NCBI GenBank assembly: GCA_051960855.1 | Contig: JBQCDV010000166.1 | Span: 1 to 5,975, forward strand | Length of the DNA: 5,975 nt | Source: JBQCDV01 sp051960855 | GTDB lineage: Bacteria > Actinomycetota > Actinomycetes > JAJZTN01 | Direction of reading: 5' to 3' | Made by a program: the position numbers and the translations under genes | In this document: positions 1 to 5,243 of the stretch, piece by piece | Numbering within the stretch: the first letter of the stretch is position 1 | Layout: each line of letters begins with the position of its first letter | The notes under the pieces: model-generated | Database searches by the model: none | What the model was told of the DNA's origin: nothing | The model's input: the letters and a program-made list of their open reading frames with translations, nothing else

Positions 1-1
1 G

Positions 2-118
2 CGGTGGTGGTCGGTTCGGACCGTGGCAGTGATGTTGCGCGGCACGCTGGCCCCCTCGCTGCGGAAGCAGGTGGAGCGGCGGCTCCCGGTGTCTCGATGT
101 GCCGACTCGCTGGTCTGA
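2..118 (+). CDS. Possible C-terminal end of an upstream gene (partial)
   Basis: From the left edge, frame 2 stays open to a TGA at 116-118, giving about 38 residues that end in ...RCADSLV. Of the three forward frames this one has by far the highest G/C at third codon positions, which is the coding signature of the clear genes in this window. The visible peptide is basic (LRKQVERRLP) and resembles no family I recognise. The competing frame-1 reading starting at 4 has much poorer codon use and runs into the tRNA, so I do not accept it. The fragment is too short for functional assignment, and its existence as a gene rests on codon composition alone. Confidence 0.35.
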   Translation, partial: RWWSVRTVAVMLRGTLAPSLRKQVERRLPVSRCADSLV

Positions 119-198
119 GGCTTACCCGTGGGTCGTGCCTCGAAACAGATGTCGCCGCCGCTAAACGCAAAGCAGGAGTGAGTGCGGCGACGGGTGCG

Positions 199-210
199 CG
201 TCGATCGACG
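199..210. repeat. 12-bp perfect palindrome
   Basis: CGTCGATCGACG is a perfect 12-bp dyad in the non-coding stretch between the possible upstream gene end and the tRNA promoter. It could be an operator or chance. No second copy was seen in the window. Confidence 0.4.
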
Positions 211-270
211 GTCGGTCGTGTGTCGGCGGTTGCGGCGACGTGGGGCGAGCAGGAACGCTCCCGGCCCGAT

Positions 271-300
271 TTGCCCTCTGGGCGAGGACTCGGCTACGGT
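271..300 (+). promoter_or_regulatory. Sigma-70-type promoter of the initiator tRNA
   Basis: A -35-like TTGCCC (271-276) and a -10-like TACGGT (295-300) are separated by 18 nt, matching the actinobacterial housekeeping pattern TTGnnn-N17/18-TAnnnT. Transcription would begin near 306-308, only a few bases before the mature tRNA 5' end at 313. This spacing is typical of tRNA genes and is the main reason to believe the call. Confidence 0.6.
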
Positions 301-312
301 GGGAAACACCGA

Positions 313-386
313 CGCGGGGTGGAGCAGCTCGGTAGCTCGCTGGGCTCATAACCCAGAGGTCACAGGTTCAAATCCTGTCCCCGCTA
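313..386 (+). tRNA. Initiator tRNA-fMet (anticodon CAT)
   Basis: All four arms fold. The acceptor stem pairs 314-319 with 379-384, the anticodon stem pairs CTGGG (340-344) with CCCAG (352-356), the anticodon CAT is at 347-349, and the T stem pairs ACAGG (362-366) with CCTGT (374-378) around the loop TTCAAAT. Two features mark it as an initiator rather than an elongator: three consecutive G-C pairs at the base of the anticodon stem, and an unpaired first acceptor position (C1 against U72). The discriminator is A386. The next bases are CTA, so the 3' CCA is not encoded and must be added by nucleotidyltransferase. A promoter lies just upstream and an intrinsic terminator about 35 nt downstream, so the gene appears to be monocistronic. 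Confidence 0.97.
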
Positions 387-420
387 CTACCCGGACGTTC
401 GTCCGTCGCGTTACCGGCAG

Positions 421-447
421 GCCCCCCAGAAGCATCTGGGGGGCTTT
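421..447 (+). terminator. Intrinsic terminator after tRNA-fMet
   Basis: A perfect 10-bp stem, GCCCCCCAGA (421-430) with TCTGGGGGGC (435-444), has a 4-nt loop AGCA and is followed by TTTGT. The position directly after the tRNA fits termination of that transcript. A smaller hairpin, CGGAC-GTTC-GTCCG (392-405), lies between the tRNA and the terminator and could assist 3' processing. Confidence 0.85.
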
Positions 448-818
448 GTCCGTTTCTGGTGCGGCGGTTGCACCCCCTCCCGACGCCCGCGGTGCCCCCG
501 CATCTGCCCCCGCGGTGCCCGGGCAGCAGCGGGGTGCACCCCCTGTGCCCGCCCTCCTCTCGCCGCGCCGGAGGCTGCGACGACTGCCGCCCCCGCCCCG
601 GCACCCCCCGGCAGCAACCGGGCACCTGCCACCCCGCCCCCGGCCTACCGCCAGCCCGGTGGCCGGCGGTGGGCCCCGGGGCGGTGCCCGGGCCGGCCGC
701 CTTCCTTGGGCCGGCGGGGACGGCCGTGGCGGTCGCATGCGGCGGTTGCGGTGCCCGCGGGCTCCCGGACCGGTGCTGTCCGCCACGGGCCGACCGCGCC
801 CGGACAGACGGGACGATC
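448..818. other. GC-extreme intergenic region with short repeats, no convincing gene
   Basis: This 371-nt stretch is open in several frames on both strands only because A/T-containing stop codons are rare. Its translations are Pro/Arg/Gly-rich and low in complexity, and second codon positions are as GC-rich as the others, unlike the real genes here. It holds four copies of GCGGTGCCC (489-497, 512-520, 681-689, 748-756), two copies of TGCGGCGGTTGC (460-471, 738-749), the palindrome GGGGTGCACCCC (531-542) and the palindrome GCCCCGGGGC (673-682). I find no clear -35/-10 pair for the gene at 819. The region is probably the promoter and a structured leader of the operon that follows. The frame of the 819 gene has no stop back to 459, so an upstream extension is formally possible. 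Confidence 0.5.
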
Positions 819-1250
819 ATGACCACCCAGCAGGAGAGCACCCCCGCCGCAGGGGTGGAGCGGGAGTGGCTCAGCCGCCGGGAGATGGCGCTGCTGATCC
901 ATCGCTCGGAGGACACCGTCAAGCGCGACGTGAAGGAGCACGGGCTCGCCACCCGCCTCGGCGGCAGCGGGGAGGTGCAGGTGCGGGTGGCTGACTTCGT
1001 GGCCCTCGGCCGGCTGCGTCCCGGTGACGTCCCGGCTGGGCTCACCCCGGGGCAGGCCGCCGAGCTGCACCGCTGCCAGGCCGAGAACGCCCGCCTGGCC
1101 GCGCAGGTCGCCGAGCTCACCGGCCGGCTGCAGGCGCTGCTGCACACCCAGGACGTCGTGATCGCCCAGCTGGCGACCAAGGACGCGCAGATCGCGGCCA
1201 AGGACCAGCAGCTCAAGGAGACCCTCGCCGCGATCCGGAGCCAGCGATGA
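819..1250 (+). CDS. HTH DNA-binding protein with C-terminal coiled coil
   Basis: A 143-residue protein starting at ATG 819. The ribosome-binding site is weak (GGGAC around 810-814), but this is the only ATG, and the in-frame sequence upstream looks non-coding. Residues 17-66 (WLSRREMALLIHRSEDTVKRD..., then a wing-like stretch and VADFVALGRL) look like the small winged-helix/MerR-excisionase-type DNA-binding domain, with S30-K39 as the likely recognition helix. Residues about 80-140 form a long heptad-rich coiled coil (AENARLAAQVAELTGRL... IAAKDQQL), suggesting dimers or filaments. Its stop overlaps the next start as ATGA, so it is probably co-translated with the radical SAM gene. By architecture it is a candidate local regulator or DNA-tethering protein. 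Excisionase is an alternative, but no integrase is nearby. The family is not identified precisely. Confidence 0.85.
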   Translation: MTTQQESTPAAGVEREWLSRREMALLIHRSEDTVKRDVKEHGLATRLGGSGEVQVRVADFVALGRLRPGDVPAGLTPGQAAELHRCQAENARLAAQVAELTGRLQALLHTQDVVIAQLATKDAQIAAKDQQLKETLAAIRSQR

Positions 1251-1765
1251 GCGCCGCCCTCACCGGCCGGTCCACCGGCGCGGCCGCCCTCACCGGCCCC
1301 GTCGCCGACGGCTCAGCGGCCAGTAGCGCCGCCCGAAGCAGCGGTTCTACGGCGGCCGACCGGGACCGGCTGCTCGCGCTGCTCGGCGGGGCGCCGGTGC
1401 ACCTGACCAGCCTGAACCTGGTGCAGCTGAGCAACCTTGCCTACGACGGGCTGGACCCCGACCGCGACGTCGCGTCGTGGAGCGCGGCGCAGATCCTGCT
1501 GGACTACTACCTGCTCCGCGTCGGGGAGGAGCGCCGCGTCGGGGGCGCCCGGGCCCAGGACCTGCACTACGACCTGGCCCGCAGGCGGTGTCCTGGGCCG
1601 ACGCCCCGGCCGTCGCCGACGACGGGCTGCCGGTGCAGCCGCTGTTCGGCTCGGCGCTGTTCCCGCCCCGGCTGTGGCTGTACACCAACTTCCACTGCAA
1701 CCTGGCCTGCGACTACTGCTCGGTCGCCTCCTCACCGCAGGCGCGCCGGCGCAGCATCGGCCTGA
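1247..1765 (+). CDS. N-terminal part of the radical SAM protein, reading frame broken near 1582
   Basis: The ATG at 1247 overlaps the preceding stop (ATGA) and has GGAG at 1237-1240, six bases upstream. Literally translated, the frame runs 172 residues to a stop at 1763-1765. Only residues 1-112 look like protein: an Ala/Ser/Thr/Gly-rich lead of about 35 residues, then a mostly helical segment (RDRLLALLGG... LTSLNLVQLSNLAYDGLD... ILLDYYLLRVGEERRV... LHYDLAR). After about 1582 this frame becomes Arg/Pro/Cys-rich nonsense while frame 1 becomes clearly coding, so residues 113-172 are probably artefactual. I infer that this is the N-terminal domain of the radical SAM protein that follows, cut off by one missing base. 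I recognise no named domain in it. Confidence 0.7.
   Translation: MSAALTGRSTGAAALTGPVADGSAASSAARSSGSTAADRDRLLALLGGAPVHLTSLNLVQLSNLAYDGLDPDRDVASWSAAQILLDYYLLRVGEERRVGGARAQDLHYDLARRRCPGPTPRPSPTTGCRCSRCSARRCSRPGCGCTPTSTATWPATTARSPPHRRRAGAASA
1577..1590 (+). other. Frameshift point (-1) inside the radical SAM gene
   Basis: Codon quality switches from frame 2 to frame 1 here. Reading GCC CGC in frame 2 and then CAG GCG GTG in frame 1 (C1582 used twice) gives the smooth join DLAR-QAVSWADAP. A single C lost from an original CGCCAG would explain it. The site is not a canonical X-XXY-YYZ slippery heptamer and I see no obvious downstream pseudoknot, so programmed frameshifting is less likely than a mutation or a sequencing or assembly deletion. 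Confidence 0.75.
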
Positions 1766-2448
1766 CCCGCTTCCGCGCGCTGGTCGACGAGGCGGTGGCC
1801 GAGGGCTTCACCGAGCTGTACGTCACCGGCGGCGAGCCGTTCCTCGAGCCCGACATCGTCGACATGCTGCTTTACGCCACCGACCGGCTCGACGTGGTGT
1901 GCCTGACCAACGCGATGCTCTACCGCGGCCGGCGCCGCGAACAGCTCGCCCGGCTGGCCGCCCGGCCCCGGCTCACGCTGCAGACCTCCCTGGATGGCGC
2001 CACCGCCGCCACGCACGACGTCCACCGCGGCACCGGCTCGTGGGCGAAGGCGATGGCCGGCCTGGACACCGCCCTCGGGCTCGGGCTGCCGGTCCGGGTC
2101 GGGATGACCGAGACGCCGGAGAATGCCGACCAGATCGAGCCGCTGCGGCGGCTGCTGGCCGGCAAAGGCATCCGCGGCCGTGACTTCGCCGTCCGCCCGC
2201 TGGTCGCGCGTGGCTTCTCCACCGGGGGAGTGGCGATCGGCGAGGACAACACCGTGCCGGAGCTGACCGTCACCGCCGACGGCTGGCACTGGCACCCGGC
2301 CGGCGCGGACATCGGCACCTCACCGGACATGTTCCTCGGTGGCCCGGAGGTGCCGATGGCCGAGGCCAAGCGGCGGGCCGTCGAGACCTTCCTGACCCTC
2401 CGGCAGGGCGACGGCTCGCTGCCGCTGGTCTACAACTGCGCGGTGTGA
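1588..2448 (+). CDS. Radical SAM protein, catalytic core
   Basis: The coding signal in this frame begins at about 1582. The first nearby in-frame start is GTG 1588, and an in-frame GTG at 1477 lies in non-coding-like sequence. Joined to the segment beginning at 1247, the protein would be about 400 residues. The core carries CNLACDYC (cysteine codons at 1696, 1708 and 1717), the CxxxCxxC motif that binds the [4Fe-4S] cluster and S-adenosylmethionine. It also has GGEP (from 1828), which contacts the SAM amino group, and LQTSLDGA...HD..RGTGSW, typical of the radical SAM barrel. Only two other cysteines are present, one of them in the final residues (NCAV), so there is no SPASM/twitch auxiliary-cluster domain. 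The substrate is unknown. The stop overlaps the next start as GTGA. The fold assignment is firm; the function is not known, and the gene may be inactive if the frameshift is real. Confidence 0.9.
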   Translation: MSWADAPAVADDGLPVQPLFGSALFPPRLWLYTNFHCNLACDYCSVASSPQARRRSIGLTRFRALVDEAVAEGFTELYVTGGEPFLEPDIVDMLLYATDRLDVVCLTNAMLYRGRRREQLARLAARPRLTLQTSLDGATAATHDVHRGTGSWAKAMAGLDTALGLGLPVRVGMTETPENADQIEPLRRLLAGKGIRGRDFAVRPLVARGFSTGGVAIGEDNTVPELTVTADGWHWHPAGADIGTSPDMFLGGPEVPMAEAKRRAVETFLTLRQGDGSLPLVYNCAV

Positions 2449-2744
2449 GCCCCTCACCAGCCGCCGCAGGACCGGTTCCGACCTGGGCCAGCTGGGCCGA
2501 GGCGTGTCGCGTGGTCGCGTACCGGCCGCATCTGCGGCGGACCGTGCTAACCGCGCTGATCGTCGGGACCATCCTGTTCGCGATCAACCAGCTCGACGTC
2601 GTGCTCGCCGGGGCGGCGACCACCGGTACGTGGATCAAGGTTGCCGTCACCTACCTGGTCCCCTTCGCCGTCGCCAATGTCGGCTTGCTCGTGGGACGTC
2701 GCCGCTCGGGGGAGGCGACGGAGACCGATCAGCCGGCGCAGTGA
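2445..2744 (+). CDS. nrtS: NrtS-like nitrate/nitrite transporter, small membrane protein
   Basis: A 99-residue protein from GTG 2445, overlapping the radical SAM stop by four bases with no separate Shine-Dalgarno, which suggests translational coupling. It has two membrane helices, about residues 33-50 (TVLTALIVGTILFAINQL) and 63-84 (WIKVAVTYLVPFAVANVGLLVG). The signature GTIL-x3-NQ-D before the loop and W-IK-x3-TYLVPF in the second helix is what I know from the NrtS family, small two-helix proteins shown in cyanobacteria and other bacteria to transport nitrate and nitrite, presumably as oligomers. The N-terminal 30 residues and the hydrophilic C-terminus are probably cytoplasmic tails. No nitrate-assimilation enzyme is visible beside it, so its role here is inferred by homology only. 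Confidence 0.75.
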   Translation: MSPSPAAAGPVPTWASWAEACRVVAYRPHLRRTVLTALIVGTILFAINQLDVVLAGAATTGTWIKVAVTYLVPFAVANVGLLVGRRRSGEATETDQPAQ

Positions 2745-2788
2745 CCGTCGAGGAGAATCGCACCGAAATCCCCCGCGCCACGCGAGGT

Positions 2789-2822
2789 GGTGCAACTGTG
2801 GTCCCAACCACGGGCAGGCACC
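2789..2822 (+). terminator. Nested hairpin between nrtS and the ECF promoter, possible terminator
   Basis: The outer stem GGTGC (2789-2793) pairs with GCACC (2818-2822), and the inner stem GTGGT (2798-2802) pairs with ACCAC (2807-2811) around a CCCA loop, giving ten pairs with an asymmetric internal loop. No T-tract follows. It lies just before the putative ECF promoter at 2831, as expected for an end-of-operon structure. This is weak evidence by itself. Confidence 0.35.
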
Positions 2823-2830
2823 GAGCCCCC

Positions 2831-2862
2831 GGGAAGGCCGACGCCTGCTCACCGGGTTCCCG
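2831..2862 (+). promoter_or_regulatory. Putative ECF-type promoter, copy 1 (autoregulatory, upstream of the sigma gene)
   Basis: GGGAAGGC (2831-2838), 12 nt, then ACCGGGTTCCCG (2851-2862). Read as a promoter, GGGAAG is the -35 and GTT (2856-2858) the -10 with a 19-nt spacer, close to the GGGAAT-N18/19-GTT pattern known for SigR/SigH-type ECF sigma factors. The same 20 conserved bases at the same spacing recur at 5276-5307. Transcription would start at about 2864-2868, at or next to the GTG at 2867. The motif is also an inverted repeat (CGGGAA-N21-TTCCCG), so a repressor or activator operator is the alternative reading. Confidence 0.65.
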
Positions 2863-2866
2863 CGGT

Positions 2867-3424
2867 GTGTCGAGTACTCCGGCCGACGTCGCCGCGGCGC
2901 GCGCGAAGGCGTTCCGCGCCCACGTGGAGCCGGAGATCGACGTGCTGCTGCGGGTGGCCCACACGCTGACCGGCTCGTGGGCCGAGGCCGAGGACCTGAC
3001 CCAGGAGTGCCTGATCCGCGCCTGGCGGGCCGCCGACCGGTTCGACGGTGCGCATCCCCGGGCCTGGCTACTGACCATCCTGCGTCGCACCCACCTGAAC
3101 ATGCACCGCCGTCAGCGCCCGGACACCACCGACGACGTGGGCCTGCTCGACGGCGCCCGTCCCGCCTTCGACGCGGTACCTCCGCCGACACCGGAGGAGA
3201 CGGTGATGACCGGCGTCCTGCCCGAGGACCTGGACCGGGCGGTGCGCGGGCTGGACGAAAAGTTCCGCACCGCGCTGACGCTCATCGACCTCGACGGCCT
3301 GTCCTACAGCGAGGCCGCCGCGATCCTCGACGTGCCGGTCGGCACCGTCATGTCCCGGCTGTCCCGGGCCCGTCAGCGCATCCGGGCCGAGTTGCGTACC
3401 GTCCGCGAAGGGAGCGCCCGGTGA
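2867..3424 (+). CDS. ECF-family RNA polymerase sigma factor
   Basis: From GTG 2867 this is 185 residues, the usual ECF length. Sigma region 2 spans about residues 19-85 (VEPEIDVLLRVAHTLTG... AEDLTQECLIRAW... HPRAWLLTILRRTHLN), which binds core polymerase and the -10. Sigma region 4 spans about 118-178 (LDEKFRTALTLIDLDGLSYSEAAAILDVPVGTVMSRLSRARQRI), the HTH for the -35. Regions 1 and 3 are absent, as in all ECF factors. The start is uncertain. GTG 2741 overlaps the nrtS stop (GTGA), and GTG 2798 has a good GAGGTGG seven bases upstream. I prefer 2867 because third-position G/C is poor across 2741-2866 and because a putative promoter ends at 2862, which would give a leaderless message. The stop overlaps the anti-sigma start as GTGA, the usual sigma/anti-sigma pairing. 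Confidence 0.9.
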   Translation: MSSTPADVAAARAKAFRAHVEPEIDVLLRVAHTLTGSWAEAEDLTQECLIRAWRAADRFDGAHPRAWLLTILRRTHLNMHRRQRPDTTDDVGLLDGARPAFDAVPPPTPEETVMTGVLPEDLDRAVRGLDEKFRTALTLIDLDGLSYSEAAAILDVPVGTVMSRLSRARQRIRAELRTVREGSAR

Positions 3425-3699
3425 TCGGGACTGCCCGCAGGATGCTGTCCTGCCACTTCACCGCCCGGCGCCTGCAGCGCTACCTCGACGCCGATCCGGC
3501 TGCGCCGCTGACCGACGCCGAGGTCCACCGGCTGGAGGCACACCTCGCCGAGTGCGAGCGCTGCGCCGGCGCGTTCGCTGACTTCCGGGCCCTACGCGGC
3601 GCATTGCACGGCGTGGCCCGGCACATCGGCCCGCAGCCAGACAGCGTGGAGCGGATGCGCCGCCTGGTCGACGACCTCATCGAGGGACAGCTGCGGTGA
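3421..3699 (+). CDS. Zinc-binding (ZAS / zf-HC2) anti-sigma factor
   Basis: A 92-residue protein from GTG 3421, overlapping the sigma stop by four bases. H41-x3-C45-x2-C48 (HLAECERC) is the zinc-binding anti-sigma signature, and C11 supplies the likely fourth ligand. This is nearly the layout of Streptomyces RsrA (Cys11, His37, Cys41, Cys44), where disulfide formation releases zinc and the sigma factor. There is no transmembrane helix or extracytoplasmic domain, so it should act in the cytoplasm and sense an internal, probably thiol-redox, signal. The tail (VERMRRLVDDLIEGQLR) is amphipathic and may wrap the sigma factor. A later ATG at 3442 is possible but would drop only residues before C11. 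The stop overlaps the next gene as GTGA. The assignment is strong from motif plus position; redox sensing is inferred. Confidence 0.88.
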   Translation: MIGTARRMLSCHFTARRLQRYLDADPAAPLTDAEVHRLEAHLAECERCAGAFADFRALRGALHGVARHIGPQPDSVERMRRLVDDLIEGQLR

Positions 3700-5165
3700 G
3701 CGCGGGCGAGGACACCGGCCCGTGGGACCTGCTGGTGCTCGGTGGCGGCACCGCCGGCATGGTCGGGGCGAAGGCCGCAGCCTCCCTCGGCGCGCGGGTG
3801 CTGCTCGTGGAACGCGACCGCACCGGCGGGGATTGCCTGTGGACCGGCTGCGTGCCGTCGAAGGCGCTGCTGGCCGCGGCCTCCGCTGCCGCCGATGCCC
3901 GCGCGGCCGGCCGGCTGGGCGTGCGGGTGAGGGACGTCGACATCGACTTCGCCGCGGTCATGGGTCACGTGCACGGCGCGATCGCCACGATCGAGCACGA
4001 TGACTCCCCGCAGGCCCTCAAGGACGCCGGGGTCGTCGTCGCCAGCGGCAGCGCCGCGTTCACCGGTCCGGACCGCGCCGAGATCGACGGTGCGCCGGTC
4101 GCGTTCCGGGCGGCGCTGCTGGCCACCGGCGCCGACCCGCTGCTGCCACCCATCCCGGGCCTGGCCGGTGCCGACCCTCTCACCAGCGAGACCCTGTGGG
4201 CGCTGGCCGAGCTGCCGAGGCAGTTGGTGGTGCTCGGAGGCGGCCCGATCGGCTGCGAGCTCGGCCAGGCCCTCGCCCGCCTGGGCGCCCAGGTCACTGT
4301 GGTGGACGCCGCTGACCGGCTGCTGTCCCGGGAGGACCCGGCCGCCTCCGACATCGTCGCCGAGGCGCTGCGCCGTGACGGCGTGCAGCTGGTGCTGGGC
4401 CGGCAGGCCGCCGCGGTGCACCCGGACGGCACGGCGGGCGAGCTCGAGCTCGACGACGGCAGCACGCTGCTCTACGACCGGCTTCTGGTCGCGGTCGGCC
4501 GCCGCCCCCGCACCACAGGCATCGGCTGCGACGTCGCCGGCGTCGACCTGGGGGAGGGCGGCGCGGTGATCGTCGACCGGCAGCTGCGCACCACCAACCC
4601 CCGGATCTGGGCGGCCGGGGACGTCACCGGGCCGCCGCAGTTCACCCACACCGCCGGCGTGCGCGGCAGCCTCGCCGCCACCAACGCGGTGCTCGGCCTG
4701 CGCCGCTCCGTCGACCCGGTCGTGCCCCGGGTCACCTACACCTCCCCGGAGGTCGCCGCCGTCGGCGTCGGCACCGGCGAACCGCTGCCGGAGGGGCTGA
4801 GCACGTTGCGCTGGGCCCACCGGCATGCCGACCGGGCCGTGGCCGAGGACGACACCGACGGGTTCACCACCCTGGTCGTCGACCGTCGCGGGCGGATCCT
4901 CGGCGCGACCGTGGTCGGGCCCCGCGCCGGGGAGACCCTCGGCGAGCTCACCCTCGCCGTCCGGCACGGCCTGACCACCCGCGACCTGGCCGGCACCACC
5001 CACGCCTACCCGACCTACAACGAGGCCGTCTGGAACCCGGCGGTCGCCGACGTGCGGGCACGGCTGGACCGGCCGCCGACTCGCGCCGTGCTGCGCGCCG
5101 GGCTGCGGCTGCGGCGCACCTGGCGGGACCACGCGGGCGCCGCCGCTCGCAGCTCCGCCCGGTAG
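3696..5165 (+). CDS. FAD-dependent pyridine nucleotide-disulfide oxidoreductase (Lpd/MerA-like)
   Basis: A 489-residue, probably cytoplasmic and dimeric flavoprotein from GTG 3696 (GTGA overlap with the anti-sigma gene). In order it shows an FAD-binding Rossmann motif GGGTAG (16-21) ending at E39; a redox-active C47-LWTG-C52 in GGDCLWTGCVPSK; the NAD(P)-binding GGGPIG (181-186) followed by an acidic D204, which favours NADH; the second FAD motif AAGDV at about 306; and a C-terminal dimer domain from about 345. The usual catalytic His of the HPT motif is Tyr here (H436-A-Y438-P-T). It lacks the N-terminal metal-binding domain and C-terminal vicinal cysteines of true mercuric reductase. By context it probably reduces a small disulfide, a lipoyl-type partner or the AhpD-like protein downstream. 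The exact substrate is unknown. Confidence 0.93.
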   Translation: MSAGEDTGPWDLLVLGGGTAGMVGAKAAASLGARVLLVERDRTGGDCLWTGCVPSKALLAAASAAADARAAGRLGVRVRDVDIDFAAVMGHVHGAIATIEHDDSPQALKDAGVVVASGSAAFTGPDRAEIDGAPVAFRAALLATGADPLLPPIPGLAGADPLTSETLWALAELPRQLVVLGGGPIGCELGQALARLGAQVTVVDAADRLLSREDPAASDIVAEALRRDGVQLVLGRQAAAVHPDGTAGELELDDGSTLLYDRLLVAVGRRPRTTGIGCDVAGVDLGEGGAVIVDRQLRTTNPRIWAAGDVTGPPQFTHTAGVRGSLAATNAVLGLRRSVDPVVPRVTYTSPEVAAVGVGTGEPLPEGLSTLRWAHRHADRAVAEDDTDGFTTLVVDRRGRILGATVVGPRAGETLGELTLAVRHGLTTRDLAGTTHAYPTYNEAVWNPAVADVRARLDRPPTRAVLRAGLRLRRTWRDHAGAAARSSAR

Positions 5166-5216
5166 CCGACCGGGCCCGGCCCAGCTCCGCCCAAGTGTTT
5201 GCCGGAGCGCCGGGGG

Positions 5217-5243
5217 CGGGCAACGACCCGGGGGAGTTGCCCG
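5217..5243 (+). terminator. Possible terminator after the flavoprotein gene
   Basis: CGGGCAAC (5217-5224) and GTTGCCCG (5236-5243) form a perfect 8-bp stem with an 11-nt loop, about 50 nt past the stop at 5165. There is no T-tract, common for high-GC actinobacterial terminators. It separates the sigma operon from the AhpD-like gene, which has its own promoter-like motif. Confidence 0.5.

Noticed and set aside
4..351. Open frame of 115 codons at the left edge
   Set aside because: It runs through the tRNA promoter and into the tRNA-fMet gene and has poor third-position G/C. Frame 2 is the better coding candidate for 2-118.
459..818. In-frame upstream extension of the HTH gene
   Set aside because: The codons are mostly Pro/Gly/Arg/Cys with unusually GC-rich second positions. 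The ATG at 819 begins normal protein sequence.
182..994. Open frame crossing the tRNA, the terminator and the HTH gene
   Set aside because: It overlaps a certain tRNA, gives low-complexity Arg/Pro/Gly sequence, and conflicts with the HTH gene frame.
1577..1590. Programmed -1 ribosomal frameshift
   Set aside because: There is no slippery heptamer, and I see no clear downstream pseudoknot. A single-base loss explains the data more simply.
3696..5165. Mercuric reductase (merA)
   Set aside because: It lacks the N-terminal heavy-metal-associated domain and the C-terminal cysteine pair that delivers Hg(II), and no other mer genes are present.
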